The position numbers and the translations under genes are program-made. Of a stretch of 35,559 nucleotides of DNA, positions 16,030 to 25,375 are shown one piece after another (the stretch's first letter is position 1; the number at the start of each line of letters is the position of its first letter). Below the pieces are notes generated by a model. The model saw only the letters and a list, made by a program, of their open reading frames with translations, did not search any database and was not told where the DNA came from. Origin of the DNA: Bacillota bacterium (lineage in GTDB: Bacteria > Bacillota > Clostridia > Christensenellales > Borkfalkiaceae); contig JAHZBZ010000015.1 in the NCBI GenBank assembly GCA_019423125.1, positions 1 to 35,559 of the forward strand, in the 5' to 3' direction.

Positions 16030-18705
16030 ATGGCAAAGAAAGAAACAAGCCCGGAGCTCACCGAGGAATTTAAAAAGACGCTTGCGATGACCAATCTCAT
16101 CGACGTCGAGGTGGACGAGGAGCTGAAAAAATCCTTCATCGCCTATGCGATGGCGGTCAACGTCAGCCGTGCGATCCCCGACGTCCGCGACGGACTGAAA
16201 CCCGTGCATCGCCGCATCCTGTATTCCATGCACGAGATGGGGCTGTACAACGAAAAACCTTACCGCAAATGCGCGCGTATCGTCGGTGACGTTCTCGGTA
16301 AATATCACCCGCACGGCGACATTGCCGTCTATGACGCACTGGTCCGTCTCGCGCAGGATTTTACGATTAATTTCCCGCTCGTGGACGGGCACGGAAACTT
16401 CGGATCAGTGGACGGCGATCCGCCTGCGGCAATGCGTTATACAGAGGCGAGGATGTCCAAACTCGCGGCGGAGATGCTGCGCGATCTGGACAAGGAGACG
16501 GTGGACTATTATCCTACCTTCGACGATACGGGCATGCAGCCCTGTGTGCTGCCGTCCCGTTTCCCCAATCTTCTCGTAAACGGCAGCGACGGCATCGCCG
16601 TCGGCATGGCGACTTATATTCCGCCGCACAACCTCGCGGAAGTGATCGGCGGCGTCGTCGCGCAGATCGATAATCCCGACATCACCGTCGATGAGCTGAT
16701 GAATTACATCCCCGCGCCCGATTTCCCGACGGGTGCCATCCTGATGGGCAGGTCGGGCATAAAGCGCGCCTACCGCACGGGCAGAGGCAACTTTGTCCTT
16801 CGCGCAAAATGCGAGATCGAAGAATATCAGTCTGGAAATACGACGCGCACGCGCATCATCGTCAGTGAGATTCCTTACCAGGTCAACAAGGCGCGGCTGG
16901 TGGAGAACATCGCCGACCTCGTCAAGGACAAACGCGTGGAGGGTATCTCGGATATCCGTGAGGAGTCGGACAGAGACGGAATGCGCATCGTCATCGAGCT
17001 TCGCAAGGATGCAAATGCGCAGGTAGTGCTCAACACGCTCTATAAACATACACAACTTCAGACCTCCAACGGCATCATCCTGCTAGCGCTCGTAGACGGA
17101 GAGCCGAAGGTGCTCAACCTCAAAGAGTGCATTCATTATTATATAGAACACCAGAAAGATGTCATCGTCCGCCGCACGCGCTTTGATCTGAATAAAGCGG
17201 AGGAAAGGGCGCACATCGTCGCGGGCCTCGTGCTTGCGCTTGCGAACATCGACGAAGTGATCGCGATCATCAAGCAGTCTGCCGATAAATTTGCGGCGAT
17301 CGATCGCCTGATGCAGACCTTCGAACTCTCCGATAAACAGGCAAACGCGATCCTCGAGATGCGCCTGCAGAGGCTGACGTCCCTCGAGGTCGAAAAATTG
17401 CAGGAGGAGCTCGCCGAGCTTGAGCGCACGATTGCAGATCTGCGTGACATTCTCGCCAACGAGCGCCGCGTGCTGGATATCATCAAGGCGGACCTTCTCG
17501 AGATCAAGGACAAATATCCGAGCGAGAGAAAGACGGAGATCTCTTACGAATACGGCGAGATCGATGTCGAAGATCTGATCGAGGAAGAGGATGTCGTCAT
17601 CTCCATGACGCATTCCGGCTACATCAAGCGTCAGCCCGTTGCGGAATATAAGGCACAGCGTCGCGGCGGGATGGGCATCACTGCGCACCGCCCGAAGGAC
17701 GAGGACTTTGTCGAGAGGCTGTTCATCAGCTCTACGCACGACAGCATTCTGTTCTTCTCCAGTTTCGGCAAGGTGTATTCCATCAAGGGCTATGAGATCC
17801 CCGAGGCACAGCGACAAGCGCGCGGCAGGGCGATCGTCAATCTCTTGCAGATCGAACAGGACGAAAAGATCACTGCGGTCATCCCGCTTGCGGAAAATAC
17901 CGAAGGCTTTATCGCAATGGCGACAAAGAACGGCCTGATCAAAAAGACGGCGCTCGAAGAGTTTGCGAATATTCGCAAAGTCGGCAAGATCGCGATCAAG
18001 ATCAATGAGGGTGACGAGCTCATCTCCGTCCAGTTTACGACGGGGCAGGACGAACTCATCATCGCTTCCAAAGAGGGCAAATGTATCCGCTTCAGCGAAG
18101 AGGATGTCCGCCCGATGGGCAGGGATACGCAGGGCGTAAAGGCCATGAATCTCTCTTCGGACGATTACCTTGTGGATATGCTCGTCGTTAACCCCGAGTG
18201 CCAGATCCTCACGATCACGTCGAAGGGATACGGAAAGCGTTCGGATGTCGAAGATTACCGCTTGCAGGGCAGAGCCGGAAAGGGAATCAAGGCAGGCGTG
18301 TTCAATGAGAAGACCGGGCACCTTGTCAATCTCAAGATCGTCAGCGAAAACGAAGACATCATGATCATCTCCAACAACGGCACGATCATCCGCATGCACG
18401 TCACTGACATCTCAATGATCGGTAGAAATACGCAGGGCGTCCGCGTCATGCGTCTGAAGGATTCCGAAGTTGCGACCGTCGCTGTCGCGCCGCGCGAAGA
18501 AGAAGAGGATGCGCAGGCAGAAGGTGCTTCGGATGAAACATCTCTCGAGGGCGCCGCGGAAGCGGTGGCGGGAAACGATGTTTCCGAAGAATCGGAAAGT
18601 GCGGCAGAGGAAACTTCTCTTGAAGGCGTCGCTGAAACCGGTGGGCAACTCGCTGATGGGGAGTTAGACGAAGACGATGCGTCAGGGCCTGACGAGGAGA
18701 ACTAA
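16030..18705 (+). CDS. gyrA: DNA gyrase subunit A
   Basis: 891 residues. The breakage-reunion domain carries catalytic Y137 in AAMRYTEARM; the coiled-coil runs about 400-510. The C-terminal beta-pinwheel starts with a GyrA box QRRGGMG (consensus QRRGGKG), which marks gyrase, not topoisomerase IV. In the quinolone-resistance region the sequence is HPHGDIAVYD: I98 replaces the usual Ser/Thr (E. coli S83), while D102 (D87) is kept. The last roughly 70 residues are an acidic tail with two copies of ETSLEG-x-AE. AAGGGGT lies about seven bases before the ATG, and gyrB ends 12 bases upstream, so the pair is co-transcribed. Confidence 0.97.
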   Translation: MAKKETSPELTEEFKKTLAMTNLIDVEVDEELKKSFIAYAMAVNVSRAIPDVRDGLKPVHRRILYSMHEMGLYNEKPYRKCARIVGDVLGKYHPHGDIAVYDALVRLAQDFTINFPLVDGHGNFGSVDGDPPAAMRYTEARMSKLAAEMLRDLDKETVDYYPTFDDTGMQPCVLPSRFPNLLVNGSDGIAVGMATYIPPHNLAEVIGGVVAQIDNPDITVDELMNYIPAPDFPTGAILMGRSGIKRAYRTGRGNFVLRAKCEIEEYQSGNTTRTRIIVSEIPYQVNKARLVENIADLVKDKRVEGISDIREESDRDGMRIVIELRKDANAQVVLNTLYKHTQLQTSNGIILLALVDGEPKVLNLKECIHYYIEHQKDVIVRRTRFDLNKAEERAHIVAGLVLALANIDEVIAIIKQSADKFAAIDRLMQTFELSDKQANAILEMRLQRLTSLEVEKLQEELAELERTIADLRDILANERRVLDIIKADLLEIKDKYPSERKTEISYEYGEIDVEDLIEEEDVVISMTHSGYIKRQPVAEYKAQRRGGMGITAHRPKDEDFVERLFISSTHDSILFFSSFGKVYSIKGYEIPEAQRQARGRAIVNLLQIEQDEKITAVIPLAENTEGFIAMATKNGLIKKTALEEFANIRKVGKIAIKINEGDELISVQFTTGQDELIIASKEGKCIRFSEEDVRPMGRDTQGVKAMNLSSDDYLVDMLVVNPECQILTITSKGYGKRSDVEDYRLQGRAGKGIKAGVFNEKTGHLVNLKIVSENEDIMIISNNGTIIRMHVTDISMIGRNTQGVRVMRLKDSEVATVAVAPREEEEDAQAEGASDETSLEGAAEAVAGNDVSEESESAAEETSLEGVAETGGQLADGELDEDDASGPDEEN

Positions 18706-18765
18706 ACACTCGAAATTGTTCTACCGCAATGACGGAATAATGTACTTCGAAGTTTTACACTGCTT

Positions 18766-18801
18766 AAAAAACAGGCCGCCGAAACGTTCGGCGGCCTGTT
18801 T
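18766..18801. terminator. Hairpin after gyrA
   Basis: A perfect 15-bp stem (18769-18783 with 18787-18801), loop ACG, ending in GTTT on the forward strand and flanked by an A-run upstream. It is the first of two hairpins after gyrA. Confidence 0.75.
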
Positions 18802-18822
18802 GGCCTTATAGATAGTCCCGTC

Positions 18823-18859
18823 AACCGCATCTGCGTAAAAAATACGCGGGTGCGGTTTT
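18823..18859 (+). terminator. Second gyrA terminator
   Basis: A 15-bp stem with two G-U pairs (18823-18837 with 18843-18857), loop of five A, followed by TTTT (18856-18859). The rest of the gap, 18860-19083, is AT-rich and holds no gene I can support. Confidence 0.75.
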
Positions 18860-19083
18860 ATCGCTTTGCGATTATAAAAGTTCCTGAAAAAAGAACAGTC
18901 CGGAGGATATAAGCGCAACATTTATTGATAAAACGCTTTGTCTTAAACATTATATTCTGTTGTCGAATAAAATTCGGGCAAAGAAAGATCGCTTTTTCTC
19001 GGCCAATGTGCGCAAATCAAGGTGTGGGAGTAAAAATGTCTGCCGTATTTTCAAGGACTGAATCAAAAAGACGAGGAAGGGGG

Positions 19084-21291
19084 CTAATCCATCCACCAAT
19101 TGCTCGGGATCCTGCGGCGGAGAAACACGCTCGGAAGAATTGTCGTTTCGCCCAAGATTTTTTCTCCGCTGTCCGAAATAAAATAGGGCGTCACGGAGTA
19201 GCTGTATTTTTCGCCCGCGCGAACGCTTCGATCTTCAAAAGTTCCGAGGGTGTGTCCCTCAAAAATTGTCCGTTCTTTTCCATTGTTTTGTCTTTTTATT
19301 AAATAATCATAGTACTCTGTCTGACATAAATGAAGGATAACGGCATTATTCTCACAGGAAATGCTTGCTTCGGCTTTCGGTATTTCAAAGAGGGAAGAAC
19401 ATTCTCTTGGCGCAAAGTCTTGGCGGAAGAGCTCTTCGAAAGTAAAGCGTGCGGGTTGATGTGCAGAAGCGAGCAGAACGCTCCCGTCCTTTTCGTAAGA
19501 AAGGCGATCCAGCCTGCATCGTTGGGTGTGCATCTCTGTCTGCAGATCTGCGGGGGTGTGGAAGGCATACATCTTTTTAGCAAGCAACATTGTATAATGA
19601 CAGGGCAAGCCCCCGCCCGTTATGTCTGTTCGCTTGTTGTCTGCATTTCCCATCCACACGGCAAAGGTGTGTTCGCTCGTGCTTGCAATCGTCCATGCGT
19701 CCGTATTTCCGTTTTCGTCCCCGCTCGTTCCCGTCTTTGCGCAGATGTCGAAGGGGAGTGCGTTCAGTTTTTTTGCCGTTCCTTCTTTGACGGCGGTCCG
19801 AAGCATGTCGAGGACGAGTTCGCTTGTGTCCTCAGAAAAGACTCTGCGCTCCTGTGTGTCGCGTCGGTATAGGATATTGCCGTCTTCGTCTTCTATTCTT
19901 TTTATAAAGGCGCACGGACGATAGATTCCCCCGCGCGCGAACGTGGCGTATGCTGCAGAAAGTTCGCGGATGGTAAAACCGTGAGTCAGTCCGCCGAGTG
20001 CGAGAGCGAGGTTGTCGTCTCTCTCGTCGAGCGGAAGATGAAGGGCTCGCAAGGTCTCTGCGCTTTTCTTTGTTCCGAGCATCTGCAATATTTTTACTGC
20101 GGGAACGTTCAGGCTCTCCGCCAGTGCCTGTCGGACGGACACCTCGCCTTTATATACGTCCTTGTAATTTGAGGGACTGTATCCGTCAAATACGGTCTTT
20201 TCGTCCCTGATCTTCGTGCATGGGGAAATGAGACCTGCCTCGATTGCGGGCGCATAGACGGCAAGCGGTTTGATCACGGACCCGGGCTGTCGGTACGGCT
20301 CGCCGACGGTGGAGTACCGCGCGCTGATCCCGCCGCTTTCGTTTTCGCAAATAAAAATGCTCTTTCCCGAGCGGTCTGCGTCGGTATTCAGTGTCTCCGC
20401 ATATTGTTGCAGTTCGGTGTTCATATAGGTGTAGACTTTCCACCCGCTCTCTTTCAGATAGGGAGAAAAAAGCGGAAGCGCCTCAAGCTCGCTCTTTACG
20501 CCGCTCAGATAGCTCTGTGCCGCGATCGCGTTCTCTCCGCGTGTCGGCAAAGGGGTGCTTTTTGCCTGTTCAGCCTCCGCTTCGCTTAAAAATCCGAGCA
20601 GGAACATGCGCTGAATGACTGTATCTCTTGCATTTTTACATCTTATTTCATCGACAAAAGGAGAGTAATTGTTGGGTGATTTTAAAATTGCTGCAAGCAT
20701 TGCGCCTTCGGCGGGAGTGAGATCGGAAACGTCCTTTGAAAAATAGAAATCGCTGGCGCCCGCGATGCCGTAACAGGAATGCCCGAAATAGATGGTATTG
20801 AGATACATCTCCAGGATCTTGTCTTTGCTGTATTTTTTCTCCAGCTGTCTCGTAAGCTTTATTTCTTTAAGCTTTCGGCGAAGCGTTTTTTCTCCGCTGA
20901 GCTGTGTGTTTTTGATCAATTGCTGGCTGATGGTCGAAGCGCCTTGACGGAAGGCGCGCGCCTTGACGTTTTTTACAAGCGCGCGGAGCATTCCCTTGTA
21001 GTCAAGCCCGTGGTGTGAGTAAAAATTCTTGTCCTCGGCTGCAAGAAATGCGTTTTTCACATGCTCGGGAACGTCGCCGATCCGCACGCTTTTGGTGGCG
21101 CCTTTCATGCTGACTTCGGCGACGTATGCGTCCTCGTTGTCGTACACGGCAAAGCGGCAGTCGGAAAGTTCGAATTTTTGCTCGTCAAGCGAAGTTCCTG
21201 CGGTCGCGACGAACCAATATCCGGCGCCGACGGCAGCGACGGCGAGGGCTATGCAGAGCGATGCGGCGAGCAGTTTGCGAATGAATTTCAT
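19084..21291 (-). CDS. Class A penicillin-binding protein (transglycosylase/transpeptidase)
   Basis: 735 residues. A lysine-rich start and helix (about 7-30) anchor it in the membrane. The GT51 glycosyltransferase domain (about 60-240) has catalytic E86 in EDKNFYSHHGLD, then RQGASTISQQLIKN and RKLKEIKLTRQLEKKYSK. The transpeptidase domain (about 310-570) has S338-VIK, SLN at 393-395 and KTG at 519-521. The last roughly 120 residues look like a fibronectin-III-type tail. It polymerises and cross-links peptidoglycan outside the membrane. I chose ATG 21291, preceded by AGGAGGA and followed by a normal signal anchor; an in-frame ATG at 21441 would add 50 residues running into the miaB promoter. 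It is divergent from miaB. The dispersed motif copy B lies near its 3' end, antisense. Confidence 0.95.
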   Translation of the reverse strand: MKFIRKLLAASLCIALAVAAVGAGYWFVATAGTSLDEQKFELSDCRFAVYDNEDAYVAEVSMKGATKSVRIGDVPEHVKNAFLAAEDKNFYSHHGLDYKGMLRALVKNVKARAFRQGASTISQQLIKNTQLSGEKTLRRKLKEIKLTRQLEKKYSKDKILEMYLNTIYFGHSCYGIAGASDFYFSKDVSDLTPAEGAMLAAILKSPNNYSPFVDEIRCKNARDTVIQRMFLLGFLSEAEAEQAKSTPLPTRGENAIAAQSYLSGVKSELEALPLFSPYLKESGWKVYTYMNTELQQYAETLNTDADRSGKSIFICENESGGISARYSTVGEPYRQPGSVIKPLAVYAPAIEAGLISPCTKIRDEKTVFDGYSPSNYKDVYKGEVSVRQALAESLNVPAVKILQMLGTKKSAETLRALHLPLDERDDNLALALGGLTHGFTIRELSAAYATFARGGIYRPCAFIKRIEDEDGNILYRRDTQERRVFSEDTSELVLDMLRTAVKEGTAKKLNALPFDICAKTGTSGDENGNTDAWTIASTSEHTFAVWMGNADNKRTDITGGGLPCHYTMLLAKKMYAFHTPADLQTEMHTQRCRLDRLSYEKDGSVLLASAHQPARFTFEELFRQDFAPRECSSLFEIPKAEASISCENNAVILHLCQTEYYDYLIKRQNNGKERTIFEGHTLGTFEDRSVRAGEKYSYSVTPYFISDSGEKILGETTILPSVFLRRRIPSNWWMD
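19311..19328 (+). repeat. Dispersed 18-bp motif, copy B
   Basis: AGTACTCTGTCTGACATA, 17 of 18 matches to the consensus AGTACTATGTCTGACATA. It lies inside the 3' part of the penicillin-binding protein gene, antisense to it. Confidence 0.55.
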
Positions 21292-21391
21292 TTGCGTCCT
21301 CCTGTTCCTACAGTATCTGGATTTTTTCGCAAAATATTTGAGTTTTGCCCTTTCTTTTTTGATCCTCACCGAACATTCAAAGGCGAAAGAC

Positions 21392-21420
21392 TTGATAAAA
21401 TTCCGCAAAAAAGTTATAAT
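21392..21420 (+). promoter_or_regulatory. Promoter of the miaB-mutS-mutL-miaA operon
   Basis: TTGATA (21392-21397), 17-base spacer, TATAAT (21415-21420); 31 bases before the miaB ATG. Confidence 0.85.
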
Positions 21421-21451
21421 AAAAGGCGGATAAAAATACACAGGACAGACA

Positions 21452-22792
21452 ATGAGTAAATACTATCACATCGTAACGTACGGATGTCAGATGAACGTCC
21501 ACGAATCGGAAAAACTTGCAGGCATTCTTCGCGCGCGCGGGTATGAAGAAAATGCCGACCCGGAAAAGGCAGATATCATTCTCTTCAACACGTGCTGTAT
21601 CCGTGAAAATGCAGAAAATCATGCCTATGGCAATATCGGCGCTCTCAAAAAGCGTAAAAAGGCGAACAAGGACCTGATCATTGCGGTGGGCGGCTGCATG
21701 ACCCAGCAGGAAGGCGCGGCCGACAAACTCCGCAAGAAATTTCCGTTTGTGGACATCGTCTTCGGTACGCACAACCTTGAGCGTTTCGGGGAACTGTTGG
21801 ATCGGAAGCTTTCGCGCAAGAAGGCGGTCGTCTCCGTCGATGAGTGTGAAGGGCCGATCAACGAGGAGGACGTCTCTTTCCGCACGAGCTATCCCAATGC
21901 CTGGGTGAACATCATGTACGGCTGCAACAATTTCTGTTCCTACTGCATTGTTCCGTATGTGCGCGGAAGAGAGCGCAGTCGTTCGGAGCAGGCGATCCTT
22001 GCCGAAGTGGGATCGCTCCTCGATCGCGGCTATAAGGAGATCACCTTGCTCGGGCAGAACGTGAATTCTTACGGCAACGATAAGGAGGGGAGTTGTTCTT
22101 TCCCTCAGCTTTTAAACGACATCTGCGCGCGGAAGGAAAAATTCCGCCTGCGGTTCATGACGAGCAATCCCAAAGATTTCGGCCCCGGCCTCATCCGTGC
22201 GATCGCTGAAAACGAACAGGTCTGCAATCTCGTACACCTTCCCGTGCAGGCGGGCTCGGACCGCATCCTGCGCCTTATGAACAGGAAATACACCGCCGAG
22301 GAATATCTCAAAAAGGTCGAGGCGCTCCGCGCGGTGATCCCGGATTGTCAGATCACCTCTGACATCATGGTCGGTTTTCCGACTGAGACCGAGCAGGATT
22401 TCTGTGAGACGCTCGAGCTTGTGAAGGCGGCGAGATTTTCAACGGCATTTACCTTTGTCTATTCACCGCGAAGCGGCACGCGTGCCGCCGTGATGGAGGG
22501 GCAGATCTCCGAAGAGGTCAAAAAAGAGCGCATCATGCGCCTTGTGGAGCTCGTAAATTCTCAGACCCGAGAGCTCTCGGCGGGATACCGCGGCAAGACC
22601 ATCGAATTGCTCTGTGAAGATTACGACGCAAAACGCGGCCTTTATCTTGGTCGGGACGAATACGGGAGAATGGGCTATTTCAAATCGGATACAGACAAGA
22701 TCGGGCAATTTGTCCGTTTCCGTGTCTCCGAAACATCGGGTGTCTCGCTCTCTGGCGAGCTTGCCGAAAACACGAAAGAGGAAGAAAGATGA
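21452..22792 (+). CDS. miaB: tRNA-2-methylthio-N6-dimethylallyladenosine synthase
   Basis: 446 residues, usual MiaB length. The N-terminal UPF0004 domain supplies the auxiliary-cluster cysteines in YGCQMNVHES, NTCCIREN and GGCMTQQEG. The radical-SAM core has CNNFCSYC (CxxxCxxC), and a TRAM domain ends the protein. It adds the methylthio group to i6A37 in tRNAs reading UNN codons, acting after MiaA, whose gene is three genes downstream. The final ATGA overlaps the mutS start, so translation is coupled. The IRENAENHAYGNIGALKKRK segment separates it from MtaB and RimO relatives. Confidence 0.96.
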   Translation: MSKYYHIVTYGCQMNVHESEKLAGILRARGYEENADPEKADIILFNTCCIRENAENHAYGNIGALKKRKKANKDLIIAVGGCMTQQEGAADKLRKKFPFVDIVFGTHNLERFGELLDRKLSRKKAVVSVDECEGPINEEDVSFRTSYPNAWVNIMYGCNNFCSYCIVPYVRGRERSRSEQAILAEVGSLLDRGYKEITLLGQNVNSYGNDKEGSCSFPQLLNDICARKEKFRLRFMTSNPKDFGPGLIRAIAENEQVCNLVHLPVQAGSDRILRLMNRKYTAEEYLKKVEALRAVIPDCQITSDIMVGFPTETEQDFCETLELVKAARFSTAFTFVYSPRSGTRAAVMEGQISEEVKKERIMRLVELVNSQTRELSAGYRGKTIELLCEDYDAKRGLYLGRDEYGRMGYFKSDTDKIGQFVRFRVSETSGVSLSGELAENTKEEER

Positions 22793-25374
22793 GCGGACTT
22801 TCGCCGATGATGCGGCACTATTTAGAAGTCAAAGAAAAATACAAGGACTGCATCGTCTTTTATCGTCTCGGTGATTTTTACGAGATGTTCTTTGAGGATG
22901 CGAAGGAGGTCTCTTCTCTTCTCGACCTCACGCTTACGGGCAGGGACTGCGGGCTTGAGGAGCGCGCGCCCATGTGCGGCGTTCCGTTCCATGCGGCGGA
23001 TACCTATATTGCCCGCCTCGTCGAGCTCGGGAAAAAGGTCGCGATTTGCGAACAACTCACCGAACCTACTCCGGGCAAAGGCATGGTGGAGCGCGACGTC
23101 ATCCGCGTCGTTTCGGCGGGGACACTGATCGAAGAGTCGCTTCTGGATGAAAAATCCAACAATTATATCGTTTGTGTCTATCAGGAAGGGCAAACTTGTG
23201 CGCTTGCGTGGACGGATATCACGACGGGCGAGTTTAATACTGCGGTTTTTGAGGGCGCAAAGGCGGTTGCCGATTCCGTCGAATACCTTGTCAAACTTTC
23301 GCCTGCCGAGGTGATCGTGAACGACGTGTTTTTGCTCTCCACGAAGGAGATGCCCGCGTTGCGAGCGTTGCCGCCTTTTTCATGTTATGTTTCGTGGGCG
23401 TTTTCCTTCCGCCATGCGGAGAAAAATCTTCTTGAACAGCTCGGCTGCAAGACGCTGGAACCTTTCGGCATAGCCGATCGGCCTGCGGCGGTCTCTGCGT
23501 GCGGGGCGCTTCTCGAGTATTTGCGGGAGACGCAGAAGCACGCTCTTCGCAACATCGACGGCGTGCGCTTTGTGAATCGCGGCGAGGCGATGATGCTCGA
23601 CGGCGCGGCGATCAGAAATCTCGAACTTGTCAAAACCATCGGAGACGGAAAGAGAAAAGGTTCGCTTCTTTGGCTTCTCGACAAGACGCAGACGGCGATG
23701 GGGGCGCGCATGCTCAATCGCATCGTTTTGGAGCCGCTCCGCAGCAGGGAGCGCATTGAATATCGTCTGCAGGGCGTCGAAGAGCTGTACAATGCGACAG
23801 TCATTCGCATCGGCATTGCAGATACGCTCAAGGGCATCCGTGACATCGAGAGAATCACGGGCAAGATCTCAAACAACAATCTCACGCCGCGCGACTGCGT
23901 CAATCTCGGCGCTTCTCTCCGCCTTCTTCCCAATTTAAAATTTCAGCTTTCCGGTTTTTCTTCGGATGCGCTGAAGGACATTTTGTCTTCGCTCGGTGAT
24001 TTTTCTTCGCTCGGCGATCTCTTGGGTAATGCGTTTCTCGACAATCCGCCCGTAAATGTCAAGGAAGGCGGCTTTATTCGCAAGGGGTATAATACAGAGC
24101 TGGACGAACTTCGCGATATGAAGGAAAACGGCGCAAAGCTCATCGCGGACATGGAGCTCCGTGAACGCGAAAATACGGGAATCAAGAATCTTAAAATAAA
24201 ATACAACCGCGTTTTCGGATATTCCATCGAAGTCACAAATTCGTTTAAGGACAAAGTTCCGTATTCCTATATTCGCAGGCAGACGCTTGCAAATGCGGAG
24301 CGTTACATCACGGACGAGCTCAAGGCGATAGAAGAGCGTATTCTGAGCAGTGCGGACAAGGCGCTTCGACTGGAGATACAGCTCTTTGACGAGATCAAAG
24401 AGGTGCTCGCGGACAACATTCGCGGGCTCAAAAAGCTTTCTTCTGCGATCGCTATGCTCGATTGTCTTGTTTCTTTCGCTTCGCTTGCGAAGGAGCGTGG
24501 GTATTGCAGGCCGCGCATTGCGGGCGAGGGGGAACGGCTGTATATCCGCGACGGGCGGCATCCCGTCGTCGAGGCGCTTTCCAAAGAGCGGTTTGTGCCC
24601 AACGACACCGACCTTGATTCCGAGACGCGCACGATGGTCATCACCGGCCCGAACATGGCAGGCAAGAGTACATATATGCGTCAGAACGCACTCATTGTCC
24701 TTCTGGCGCACATCGGGTGTTTTGTTCCTGCGCGAGAGGCAAGCATTCCGCTCATCGACCGCATCTTTACGCGCGTGGGTGCGAGTGATAACCTCATCCT
24801 CGACCAAAGCACCTTTATGGTGGAGATGACGGAAGTTGCTTCGATCATTCTCAATGCGACGAAGAACTCCCTGCTCATTCTTGATGAAGTCGGCAGGGGC
24901 ACGAGTACGTTTGACGGCCTGAGTATCGCCTGGGCGGTTTTGGAGCATCTGACCGAAAAGATCGGGGCAAAGACGCTGTTTGCGACGCATTATCACGAAC
25001 TGACTGAGCTGGAAGGGAAGATCGACGGCATCAAAAACTACAAAGTCACGGTAAAGGAGACGGGCGGAGGGGTGATCTTCCTGCGCAAGATCATGCGCGG
25101 CGGCGCCAATCGCAGTTTCGGCATCGAGGTTGCGCGCCTTGCGGGTGTTCCGTCTTCCGTCACTTCGCGCGCGAAGGAGATACTCAAAAAGCTCGAGAAA
25201 AACGACATCGCGAGGGGTGCCGTCGAAGCAGTCGAGTCGGAAGAAAATTTTTCGCCGAGCGAGGCCGAGTGCATTCTTTCGGAGACAGATATGAACAATC
25301 TTACGCCTATGCAGGCGTTCAATCTTCTTTCCGACCTCGTCGAGAAGGTGAAGAGAAGGGGGCAGGGGGAATAA
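22789..25374 (+). CDS. mutS: DNA mismatch repair protein MutS
   Basis: 861 residues, MutS1 type. The mismatch-reading domain has GDFYEMF (Phe-x-Glu motif) at about residues 27-33. The ATPase domain has Walker A TGPNMAGKSTYMRQ (from T619), the following STFMVEM, and Walker B with signature LLILDEVGRGTSTFDG. TLFATHYHELTELE follows. The C-terminal region includes TPMQAFNLLSDLVEKVK. It recognises mispairs and recruits MutL, encoded two bases downstream. Start ATG overlaps the miaB stop. All key motifs are intact, so I expect a working repair protein. Confidence 0.97.
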   Translation: MSGLSPMMRHYLEVKEKYKDCIVFYRLGDFYEMFFEDAKEVSSLLDLTLTGRDCGLEERAPMCGVPFHAADTYIARLVELGKKVAICEQLTEPTPGKGMVERDVIRVVSAGTLIEESLLDEKSNNYIVCVYQEGQTCALAWTDITTGEFNTAVFEGAKAVADSVEYLVKLSPAEVIVNDVFLLSTKEMPALRALPPFSCYVSWAFSFRHAEKNLLEQLGCKTLEPFGIADRPAAVSACGALLEYLRETQKHALRNIDGVRFVNRGEAMMLDGAAIRNLELVKTIGDGKRKGSLLWLLDKTQTAMGARMLNRIVLEPLRSRERIEYRLQGVEELYNATVIRIGIADTLKGIRDIERITGKISNNNLTPRDCVNLGASLRLLPNLKFQLSGFSSDALKDILSSLGDFSSLGDLLGNAFLDNPPVNVKEGGFIRKGYNTELDELRDMKENGAKLIADMELRERENTGIKNLKIKYNRVFGYSIEVTNSFKDKVPYSYIRRQTLANAERYITDELKAIEERILSSADKALRLEIQLFDEIKEVLADNIRGLKKLSSAIAMLDCLVSFASLAKERGYCRPRIAGEGERLYIRDGRHPVVEALSKERFVPNDTDLDSETRTMVITGPNMAGKSTYMRQNALIVLLAHIGCFVPAREASIPLIDRIFTRVGASDNLILDQSTFMVEMTEVASIILNATKNSLLILDEVGRGTSTFDGLSIAWAVLEHLTEKIGAKTLFATHYHELTELEGKIDGIKNYKVTVKETGGGVIFLRKIMRGGANRSFGIEVARLAGVPSSVTSRAKEILKKLEKNDIARGAVEAVESEENFSPSEAECILSETDMNNLTPMQAFNLLSDLVEKVKRRGQGE

Positions 25375-25375
25375 G

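Noticed and set aside
14044..16392. 782-residue reverse open frame opposite gyrB
   Set aside because: Long antisense frames are common opposite GC-rich-third-position genes; gyrB is certain on the forward strand.
12344..18705. Replication origin near serS-gyrB-gyrA
   Set aside because: No dnaA, dnaN or recF and no cluster of DnaA boxes is visible, so proximity to gyrBA alone is not enough.
18721..18921. 66-residue reverse ORF between gyrA and the penicillin-binding protein gene
   Set aside because: It is made largely of the two gyrA terminator hairpins and has no ribosome site or recognisable domain.
19036..19302. Forward ORF with GGGAG before an ATG, overlapping the 3' end of the penicillin-binding protein gene
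   Set aside because: Almost entirely antisense to a conserved coding region; composition is that of a shadow frame.
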